In this document: piece after piece, positions 45,035-51,216 of the stretch
Position numbering within the stretch: position 1 is the first letter of the stretch
How the letters are laid out: the number at the start of each line of letters is the position of its first letter
From: Pseudomonas sp. MRSN 12121
Lineage (GTDB): Bacteria; Pseudomonadota; Gammaproteobacteria; Pseudomonadales; Pseudomonadaceae
Direction of reading: 5' to 3'
Length of the DNA stretch: 64,000 bases
Assembly: GCF_000931465.1 (NCBI RefSeq)
Contig: NZ_CP010892.1
Location: 3,557,388 to 3,621,387 of the forward strand
Notes under the pieces: generated by a model
What the model was told of the DNA's origin: nothing
Databases searched by the model: none
Seen by the model: the letters and a program-made list of their open reading frames with translations, nothing else
Made by a program: the position numbers and the translations under genes

Positions 45035-45958
45035 ATGGCTGATCGTTTGAAGGCATTGCGGGTCGTTGACCCGGTCCTCACCACCTTGGCGCGTGGCTAT
45101 CGCAACGCCCAGTACATTGGCGAAGGCTTGTTCCCCATCGCATTGATGGATAAAGAAGCCGGGATCGTCCCGTTGTTTGGCAAGGAGGCCTTCGAGGTCT
45201 ATGACACCGAGCGGGCGATTCGTGCTCAGTCCAACATCATGACCCCAGATGACCTGGAGCCCCTGGACGTCGTACTGCGTGAACACGACCTCGCATATCC
45301 GGTGGATTACCGCGAGAGCAACGAGTCCATGTTTGACGCCGAGTCGAACGCCTCTCGGCGTGTGGTCAATGCCATTGATCTGCGTCGTGAAGTGAGCTGC
45401 GCCAAGCTGGCGCAGAACCCTAACACCTTTCCAGTCGGCTCCAAGGTCACCTTGGTCGGCTCCAGCCAATGGAGCAACGGCGGCGGCGACCCTATCGCGG
45501 TAGTTGAACAAGGCAAGGAAGTGGTCCGTAGCCGCATCGGTATCCGCCCCAACACGATCACCATGGGCGCCTCGGTGTATCAGTCCCTGAAGTTCCACCC
45601 CAAGCTCCAGGAAGCGCTGGGCAGCAACGAGCGCAAGCTGATCACCCTGGAACACCTGAAAGTCCTGTTCGGTATCGACAACATCCTGATCGGTGAAGGC
45701 CTGGCGGGCTCCCGGAATACGTCCGATATCTGGAGCGACAACCTGACCCTGGCCTACGTGGCCAAGCCAGCGGCCGGCGCCCAGGGCAACTATGAAGAAC
45801 CGAGCTTCGGCTACACCCTGCGTCGTAAGGGCATGCCCGAGATCGATACCTACAACGGTGCGGGCGGCAAGGTGCGCTTCGTCCGTAACACCGACATCTA
45901 TAAGCCCGTGGTCGTGGGCTCGGATGCCGGTTACCTGATCTCCGATATCAACGGCTGA
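45035..45958 (+). CDS. Major capsid protein
   Basis: This protein of 307 residues lies directly after the protease/scaffold gene, where Mu gpT is encoded. Size and mixed composition (QYIGEGLFPIALMDKEAGIVPLFGKEAF, RVVNAIDLRREVSCAKLAQNP, TITMGASVYQSLKFHPKLQEALGS) fit an HK97-fold shell protein. AAGGAG is seven bases before the ATG. It probably forms the head shell after cleavage of the scaffold. The family is assigned mainly by position. Confidence 0.8.
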   Translation: MADRLKALRVVDPVLTTLARGYRNAQYIGEGLFPIALMDKEAGIVPLFGKEAFEVYDTERAIRAQSNIMTPDDLEPLDVVLREHDLAYPVDYRESNESMFDAESNASRRVVNAIDLRREVSCAKLAQNPNTFPVGSKVTLVGSSQWSNGGGDPIAVVEQGKEVVRSRIGIRPNTITMGASVYQSLKFHPKLQEALGSNERKLITLEHLKVLFGIDNILIGEGLAGSRNTSDIWSDNLTLAYVAKPAAGAQGNYEEPSFGYTLRRKGMPEIDTYNGAGGKVRFVRNTDIYKPVVVGSDAGYLISDING

Positions 45959-45965
45959 GGTTCCC

Positions 45966-46430
45966 ATGGCAGCTAAACCAACCAAGGGCACCCCCTCAAC
46001 TGCTGATGCGGCTCAGGGTGATGTCAGCCAAACCGCTGCAGCTGCACCAGCTGCTGCAGCACTTCCACCGACACCCCCAGCAGCATCGGGCGAACAGCCC
46101 GGCGATCAGACTGCGACTCCAGCAACTCCCGCACCTGGTGCGCCGGCTGCTGATGGTCCCAACGCTTCGGATGAGCTGAGCCTGGACGGTCGGCTTGATG
46201 AGTTTCGGGCGCCCATTCGTCTCTCCGGCTCGTCCTCTGGTGATGCAGCAGATCTGAAAAACGATGCCACGGATGAGCCGGAGCTTCTTGGCTACCTGGT
46301 GACCGATGTGTCGTCCGTGCTGCATGACGGCACCTGGTATCACCTGGGCGATGAAATTTTCTTGAACGATGAAGAAGCAGACCCGCTGTTGGACCGCCGA
46401 ATTATCGAACCTTCCGGGAGCAAAAAATGA
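45966..46430 (+). CDS. Phage protein with Ala/Pro-rich N-terminus
   Basis: This protein of 154 residues has about 70 residues of Ala, Pro, Thr and Gly low complexity and then a compact C-terminal part (ELLGYLVTDVSSVLHDGTWYHLGDEIFLNDEEADPLLDRRIIEP). It lies between the capsid and DUF2190 genes. It may be a minor head or connector protein, similar in place to Mu gp35. No family is firmly recognised. Confidence 0.6.
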   Translation: MAAKPTKGTPSTADAAQGDVSQTAAAAPAAAALPPTPPAASGEQPGDQTATPATPAPGAPAADGPNASDELSLDGRLDEFRAPIRLSGSSSGDAADLKNDATDEPELLGYLVTDVSSVLHDGTWYHLGDEIFLNDEEADPLLDRRIIEPSGSKK

Positions 46431-46759
46431 AGACTCAACAACCTGTACTCATCACCTCGGTCGTGGCGCTGGTTGACCTCCCGCGTTACCTCTTCGCTGG
46501 CTTCAACGGAGCCTTGTGCGCCGCCGGAGCCAAGGCCCTGGGCACGGTTCAAGCTGACACCGAAGCGGACAACGTGGCCCCGGTCAGTGTCCTGGGCATC
46601 TGCCTGGTTACTGCCGGTGCCGCTGTGGCCGCTGGTGTCGAGGTGGAGTCCGACGCTTCGGGTCGAGCGGTGACGCTCGCTGCAGGAAAGGCTAACGGCA
46701 TCACCATGGACGCGGCGACAGCTGCAGGTGATGTCATCCGTATCGTCCGGGGGATCTGA
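46427..46759 (+). CDS. DUF2190 capsid decoration-like protein
   Basis: This protein of 110 residues is rich in Ala, Val and Gly beta-segments (LCAAGAKALGTVQADTEADNVAPVSVLGICLVTAGAAVAAGVEVESD). DUF2190 proteins cover or trim the capsid surface. It overlaps the preceding gene by four bases and precedes the DUF1320 gene. Confidence 0.75.
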   Translation: MKTQQPVLITSVVALVDLPRYLFAGFNGALCAAGAKALGTVQADTEADNVAPVSVLGICLVTAGAAVAAGVEVESDASGRAVTLAAGKANGITMDAATAAGDVIRIVRGI

Positions 46760-46767
46760 GGCCTGCC

Positions 46768-47199
46768 ATGCGCTACTGCACTCGCGCCGATATCGGCAAG
46801 GCCATCCCTGAGCTGATCCTGCTGCAGCTCTCAAACGACGACCCCGCCGCGATGGAGCCCAACGAGGACGTCATTGAGGATGGCGTCCGCCAGGCTGAAG
46901 AGCTGGTCGACGGCTACCTTCGCGGCCGCTACGACCTGCCGCTCGATCCGGTCCCAACAGTGTTGCGCGATGCAGTGGTGTACCTGGCCCGGCACTGGCT
47001 GTATCAGCGCCGGCCCGAAGGGGCATTGCCCGACGCAGTGAAGGACAGCCGCAAGGACACCATCAAGCTGCTGGAAAGCATCCGCGACGGTGTAGTCACC
47101 CTGGGTATGCCTGGTGGTCAGGCTGCGCCAGAGCCTGGTGAAATCCGCGTTCGGGCACGTCGCCAGCAGTTCGGCGGCGATCTCTGGGAGCGTTACTGA
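46768..47199 (+). CDS. DUF1320 head-tail connector protein (Mu gp36)
   Basis: This protein of 143 residues has the DUF1320 opening MRYCTRADIGKAIPELILLQLSND and the segment QAEELVDGYLRGRYDLPLDPVPTVLRDAVVYLARHWLYQRRP, typical of adaptor proteins below the portal. It overlaps the gp37-like gene by one base. Confidence 0.82.
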   Translation: MRYCTRADIGKAIPELILLQLSNDDPAAMEPNEDVIEDGVRQAEELVDGYLRGRYDLPLDPVPTVLRDAVVYLARHWLYQRRPEGALPDAVKDSRKDTIKLLESIRDGVVTLGMPGGQAAPEPGEIRVRARRQQFGGDLWERY

Positions 47200-47681
47200 T
47201 GACTCAACCCAAGACCCAAACCGAGCAGCTTCTGGAAGCCATGCGGGATCGCCTGCAGGAGGCCTTCGGCAAGATGGTGATGGTCGAGCTGTTCCCTGAG
47301 AACCCATCGGGTTACCGCCTGAACCATACCCAGGGCGCGATCTTGCTGGCCTACGGAAAGTCGACCTTCGGCGGCTCCGAAGCCGGAGACTCGATGTTCC
47401 AGGCCCGCAACATTGTCATCAGGCTGACCCTGGTATTCCGTCAACTCAATGGCAAGGACGGGGTGGTCAGCTACCTCGACCACATCCGCGGCTGTCTGAC
47501 GGGCTGGTTTGCACCGCATTGCGATCAGGCATGTCGGCCGGTGAGCGAGATGTTCATCGGCCACCAGTCTGGGGTTTGGCAATACGCCCAGGACTTCGCT
47601 GTTCGTGCCACTCAACTGCAGATCATGGGCCCCGAAAGTGGCCCGCTGCTTACACAAGTTCGTTTCGAGGAAGACCAATGA
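47199..47681 (+). CDS. DUF1834 tail-completion protein (Mu gp37)
   Basis: This protein of 160 residues matches gp37/DUF1834 by order and by the beta-rich middle (DSMFQARNIVIRLTLVFRQLNGKDGVVSYLDHIRGCLTGWFAP). It is thought to cap the tail tube. It overlaps the following DUF2635 gene by four bases. Confidence 0.8.
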   Translation: MTQPKTQTEQLLEAMRDRLQEAFGKMVMVELFPENPSGYRLNHTQGAILLAYGKSTFGGSEAGDSMFQARNIVIRLTLVFRQLNGKDGVVSYLDHIRGCLTGWFAPHCDQACRPVSEMFIGHQSGVWQYAQDFAVRATQLQIMGPESGPLLTQVRFEEDQ

Positions 47682-47911
47682 AACTTACCCGCTACATCTA
47701 TAACGGCCCGCAGAGCGGCGCCACTCTGCAGGTAGGCGATGCCCGCGAACTGTTGGACGTGCAACTGCAGCCGGGGAAACCCGTCGAGTTGCCAGCCGAC
47801 CACGAGTACACCCTGGTGTTGCTGGAACTCAAGCACCTGGTACTTGCACCGCCTGAAGCGAAGCCAACCGGCAAGGCTGCAGCTACGCCTCAGAAACCTG
47901 AACAGGAGTAA
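47678..47911 (+). CDS. DUF2635 phage protein (Mu gp38)
   Basis: This protein of 77 residues has a small beta-fold (GDARELLDVQLQPGKPVELPADHEYTLVLLELKHLVLAP) and a Lys/Pro tail. It sits between gp37 and the sheath gene, as in Mu. Its exact role is unknown. Confidence 0.72.
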   Translation: MKLTRYIYNGPQSGATLQVGDARELLDVQLQPGKPVELPADHEYTLVLLELKHLVLAPPEAKPTGKAAATPQKPEQE

Positions 47912-47916
47912 GTTCA

Positions 47917-49341
47917 ATGCCTGCTAATTTTTTGCACGGTATCGAAACCATTGAAGTCGAGCGCGGCCCTCGGCCTATTCGGGTGGTCAAGTCGGCGGTA
48001 ATCGCCCTGGTCGGCACGGCGCCTATCGGGCCGGTCAACGAGCTGACCCAATCCCTTAACGAAGTAGACGCCGCTCAGTTCGGCTCGCACCTCACCGGCT
48101 TCAGCATTCCTGAAGCTCTGGAAGGTATCTACGACTTCGGCGCCGGTACGGTGCTGGTCGTCAACGTCCTCGATCCGGCAGTTCACCGCACCAACGTCGT
48201 AGGCCAGGAAAAGCAGTTCGGTGATAACGAGCTGCTGCAGCTGGAGCATGGTGGGCTGCAACAACTGACCGTCAAGTCGATGAATGGCGACACCGAGTAC
48301 GTGCTGGGCACCGACTACACGGCTGATACGTTGATCGGTCGGGTGAAACGCTTGGCAACCGGGAGCATTCCCGCCAATGCCTCGGTGAAGGCGGACTACA
48401 CCCATGCTGACCCGAGCAAAGTCACCCCGGCCGATATCATCGGCGGGGTCACCGTTGCCGGCCGGCGTACTGGCTTGAAGGCTTTCCAGGACAGCTACAA
48501 CTTGCTGGGGTACTTCCCGAAAATCTTCATTGCGCCGGGCTTCAGTACCCTGAACTCTGTCAGCGTCGAACTGATCATTTCGGCCGTGCAGGTCAGTGCG
48601 TTCACATACATCGATGCGCCTATCGGGACCACGGTGCAGCAAGTGATTGCCGGGCGCGGCCCGGCCGGGACTATCAACTTCAACACCAGCAGCGACCGTG
48701 TGCGTCTGTGCTATCCGCATGTAAAGGTGTACGACGCAGCAACCGATGGGACGCGCCTGCAGCCATTGTCGATCCGCGCAGCAGGCCTGCGGGCGAAGAT
48801 CGATAACGACAAGGGCTACTGGTGGAGCATGTCCAACCAGGAACTGGTTGGCGTCATCGGCCTGGAACGACCATTGACGGCTCGGATCGATGACCCGAAC
48901 AGTGAGGTCAATCTGCTCAACGAAAACGGTATCACTACCGTCTTCAACTCCTTCGGCACCGGCTTCCGTCTATGGGGTAACCGTTCCGCCGCCTGGCCTA
49001 CCGTGACCCACACGCGCAACTTTGAAAACGTGCGGCGTACCAAGGACGTGGTGGACGAGTCGATTCGCTACAGCTCGTTGCAGTTTGTCGACATGCCGGT
49101 CACCGATTCGCTGATCACTAGCGTCAGCGAAAGCGTCAACTTGTTCATCCGTAAGCTGGTTGGCGACGAGGCATTGCTTGGCGGCGAGTGTTGGTTTGAC
49201 CCCGCACGCAATCCGCAAACCGAGCTGGAGCTGGGGCACGTCCTGTTCAGCTACAAGCTCGGTGTACCTGTGCCATTCGAGCGCGGCACCTTCGAAACTG
49301 AAATCACCGGGGAATACCTGGTCAACTTAGGAGCCGCATAA
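47917..49341 (+). CDS. Tail sheath protein (Mu gpL)
   Basis: This protein of 474 residues is the contractile sheath. Typical segments include VKSAVIALVGTAPIGPVNELTQSLNEVDAAQFG, FGAGTVLVVNVLDPAVH and GFRLWGNRSAAWPTVTHTRNFENVRRTKDVVDESIR. The C-terminal half carries the conserved sheath domain that bonds neighbouring subunits. It is followed without a gap by the tube gene, the normal sheath-tube pair. Confidence 0.92.
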   Translation: MPANFLHGIETIEVERGPRPIRVVKSAVIALVGTAPIGPVNELTQSLNEVDAAQFGSHLTGFSIPEALEGIYDFGAGTVLVVNVLDPAVHRTNVVGQEKQFGDNELLQLEHGGLQQLTVKSMNGDTEYVLGTDYTADTLIGRVKRLATGSIPANASVKADYTHADPSKVTPADIIGGVTVAGRRTGLKAFQDSYNLLGYFPKIFIAPGFSTLNSVSVELIISAVQVSAFTYIDAPIGTTVQQVIAGRGPAGTINFNTSSDRVRLCYPHVKVYDAATDGTRLQPLSIRAAGLRAKIDNDKGYWWSMSNQELVGVIGLERPLTARIDDPNSEVNLLNENGITTVFNSFGTGFRLWGNRSAAWPTVTHTRNFENVRRTKDVVDESIRYSSLQFVDMPVTDSLITSVSESVNLFIRKLVGDEALLGGECWFDPARNPQTELELGHVLFSYKLGVPVPFERGTFETEITGEYLVNLGAA

Positions 49342-49866
49342 ATGGCCGGTTTTAGCGCACACCGTATTTCCAACGCCAACATCTACCTGGACGGCACCAG
49401 CTTCTTTGGCAAGTCCGAAGAGATCGATCTGGGCTCGATCAAGACCGTGACTAGCGACTTTCAGGGGCTGGGCATGGTTGGCCTGATCGAACTGCCGGAT
49501 GGCCTCGATAAGCTGGAAGGCAAGATCACCTGGAACAGCCTGTACTCAGACGCGGCAAAGAAGCTGGTGACTCCGTTCAAGAGCATCCAGCTGCAATGCC
49601 GTTCAAACGTACAGGTATTCAACAACGGTGGCTTGGTCGACGAGATCCCGCTGGTCACGATGATGACAATCACCGGCAAGGAGTACCAGCTGGGCAGTCA
49701 TAAACCACGCGACCCGGCAAAGTATGAAACGCCGTTCTCGGCTACCTACGTGCGCCAGGTACTCAACGGTGAGGAAGTCGTGTTGCTGGATTACCTGTCC
49801 AACATCTTCCGGGTCGGTGGTGAAGACCAGTTGTCCAAGTACCGGAAGAATATCGGTCAGGCCTAA
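49342..49866 (+). CDS. Tail tube protein (Mu gpM / P2 FII type)
   Basis: This protein of 174 residues has segments of the contractile-tail tube (INLDGTSFFGKSEEIDLGSI-like opening NIYLDGTSFFGKSEEIDLG, GMVGLIELPDGLDKLEGKITW, KEYQLGSHKPRDPAKYETPFSATYVRQ). It starts on the base after the sheath stop. The next gene lies on the opposite strand. Confidence 0.88.
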   Translation: MAGFSAHRISNANIYLDGTSFFGKSEEIDLGSIKTVTSDFQGLGMVGLIELPDGLDKLEGKITWNSLYSDAAKKLVTPFKSIQLQCRSNVQVFNNGGLVDEIPLVTMMTITGKEYQLGSHKPRDPAKYETPFSATYVRQVLNGEEVVLLDYLSNIFRVGGEDQLSKYRKNIGQA

Positions 49867-49867
49867 G

Positions 49868-50311
49868 TTAGCCAGGGAGGCCTAAGTGATTGGTAGCGAA
49901 CTTAACTCCGATGGACAGGGCTTGTCCGGCGAGGTCACCGATCAAGCTCTTGGCTCCTGTTTTGGATGCGTCAATCAATTGCTCACCAAGGCTCGATTCG
50001 GTGCTGAGGCTATCCGGGGTTGCCTTCAGCACCTCAAGACCTTTGGCGGTCAGTACACACTCCGAGTAACCGGTAGCTTGAATCTTGCTTTGGAAGCGCA
50101 GGTAGCCTGACTCGGTCAGCCAGTCGATACAGGCAAAAAGGAACTCGCCGTTTTCATTGGGAACATCGAACCCCACGCGCTCATCGAATGAAATGCCGTC
50201 AGAGATGAGATCCTTAAGTAACAGGACGCGTGGCACCGGAAAACTCTCATACAACACGCCGAGTATCTGGCCGGTGAGTTCGTCGAATCGTTTGATATTG
50301 GAGGTGGTCAT
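49868..50311 (-). CDS. Minus-strand moron-like protein in the tail module
   Basis: This protein of 147 residues begins MTTSNIKRFDELTGQILGVLYESFPVPRVL. It is a likely winged helix (FLFACIDWLTESGYLRFQSK...SECVLTAKGLEVLKA) with a C-terminal amphipathic helix (AKSLIGDLAGQALSIGVKFATNHLG). It is the only minus-strand gene in the late region and its stop lies one base past the tube stop. Its ATG shares the CATG at 50309-50312 with the divergent gene. A cargo gene expressed from the lysogen is likely; the function is unknown. Confidence 0.65.
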   Translation of the reverse strand: MTTSNIKRFDELTGQILGVLYESFPVPRVLLLKDLISDGISFDERVGFDVPNENGEFLFACIDWLTESGYLRFQSKIQATGYSECVLTAKGLEVLKATPDSLSTESSLGEQLIDASKTGAKSLIGDLAGQALSIGVKFATNHLGLPG

Positions 50312-50546
50312 GTCCTTGACTCCTGAAGAACAGCAAGTAAGAGAAAAAAAGCGCGATGATTTAATGAGATGCATCGATATGCAGGTGCGTCGAGACTTCG
50401 ACTTTATGCGTGCCAGACAATACTGGGGCAAGGTCTTGGAGGAAACCCCGATAGAGGTTTTGGCTGAGGCACTGAGCATGACATTGGCGACCGGCCGCTA
50501 TCAGATGACACCGCGTTGTAAGTGCCAATGCTGCCGCCACTACTGA
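50310..50546 (+). CDS. Small Cys-rich moron-like protein
   Basis: This protein of 78 residues starts at ATG 50310 with GGAGG five bases upstream. It is charged and helical (MSLTPEEQQVREKKRDDLMRCIDMQVRRDFDFMRARQYWGKVL) and ends CKCQCCRHY, a possible metal-binding cluster. Its start codon overlaps the start of the minus-strand gene. A terminator follows. No family is recognised. Confidence 0.55.
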   Translation: MSLTPEEQQVREKKRDDLMRCIDMQVRRDFDFMRARQYWGKVLEETPIEVLAEALSMTLATGRYQMTPRCKCQCCRHY

Positions 50547-50597
50547 TGCTTGACCAGGACTAGCTCCAACGGACTGGAGCCGCCAGGACGGCAAACC

Positions 50598-50623
50598 GAA
50601 GCCCCGCCATCGTGCGGGGCTTC
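50598..50623. terminator. Strong terminator before late box 3
   Basis: Perfect 10-bp arms GAAGCCCCGC / GCGGGGCTTC with a 6-nt loop. It ends transcripts from the sheath/tube and the small moron gene three bases before late box 3 restarts the tail genes. Confidence 0.8.
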
Positions 50624-50625
50624 GT

Positions 50626-50644
50626 CTTTAAACTCGATTAAAAG
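50626..50644 (+). promoter_or_regulatory. Late promoter box 3 (tape measure/tail operon)
   Basis: Exact copy of CTTTAAACTCGATTAAAAG, copy 3 of 4, directly after a terminator. GATGCT at 50665-50670 follows after 20 nt. It precedes the tail chaperone and tape-measure genes. Confidence 0.75.
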
Positions 50645-50718
50645 TCATCGCTACGGCCAGGTGCGATGCTCTGGGCTCCTTAAGCAGTCGATTAAACCGA
50701 CAACATGGAGCAACAAAG

Positions 50719-51033
50719 ATGGCCGAAGTACTCAGTTTCACCCTCAAGTTTCCTTTCAAAAATGCCGCCGGCGACACGATCTCGAAGTTGCCCATCAAAC
50801 GCCTGAAGCGCAAAGACATCAGCGCTGCCCAGTCAGCCACCAAAAACGAAGCCGAGTTGGAAGACATGCTCGTCGCCAAACTGTTGGGTATCACCCATGA
50901 GGACCTCAGCGAGTTCGATATCGCTGACTCTAAGTTAGCCACCGAGGTGTTGCGGGAAATGGCTAACGGAGGAGACCTTGCTGCAGTCCTGGGACGAGGC
51001 CCTGTTGCTGGTGCTGAGGATGCAGCCGTCTGA
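50719..51033 (+). CDS. Tail assembly chaperone (gp41 / P2 gpE-like)
   Basis: This protein of 104 residues has FTLKFPFKNAAGDTISKLPIKRLKRKDISAAQ and helical segments common to the gpE/gp41 tail assembly proteins. It precedes the tape measure gene, the conserved place for the chaperone pair. Its 3' part overlaps the second chaperone gene in another frame, as known for Mu, P2 and lambda, where a ribosomal frameshift makes a fusion. Confidence 0.78.
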   Translation: MAEVLSFTLKFPFKNAAGDTISKLPIKRLKRKDISAAQSATKNEAELEDMLVAKLLGITHEDLSEFDIADSKLATEVLREMANGGDLAAVLGRGPVAGAEDAAV

Positions 51034-51133
51034 GATCGACGAGCTGGACATGGAGCGGTATTGGTTTTGGGTCGATGTGTGTCGACGTGAGATTGACCGC
51101 CGCAACGAGATTGCCGAGCAGATGAACCGCTGA
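50978..51133 (+). CDS. Second tail chaperone (GpE'/T-like), overlapping frame
   Basis: Read in the frame two bases back (or one forward) from the first chaperone gene, this 51-codon stretch gives LLQSWDEALLLVLRMQPSEI, then DELDMERYWFWVDVCRREID, a GpE-type helical protein. A TTG at 50978 with GGAGGAG three to five bases ahead may start it, or it may be reached only by frameshift from gp41. It ends 83 bp before the tape measure gene. Confidence 0.6.
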   Translation: MLQSWDEALLLVLRMQPSEIDELDMERYWFWVDVCRREIDRRNEIAEQMNR

Positions 51134-51162
51134 TCGGCAGTCCCTCAAGTCTTCGTCCTACC

Positions 51163-51185
51163 GTGCGCCTACGTCTCAGGCGCAC
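51163..51185. terminator. Hairpin upstream of the tape measure gene
   Basis: GTGCGCCT and AGGCGCAC form an 8-bp stem with a 7-nt loop, 31 bp before the tape measure start. There is no U-tract; it may limit read-through so the large tape measure mRNA is made in moderate amount. Confidence 0.4.
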
Positions 51186-51216
51186 ACCCTCAATCAAATA
51201 GCCTGCCGGGTACTCT

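Noticed and set aside
50680..50698. Fifth late box (CTTAAGCAGTCGATTAAAC)
   Set aside because: Only the TCGATTAAA half is kept, and no hexamer follows at 20 nt; probably a remnant or chance.
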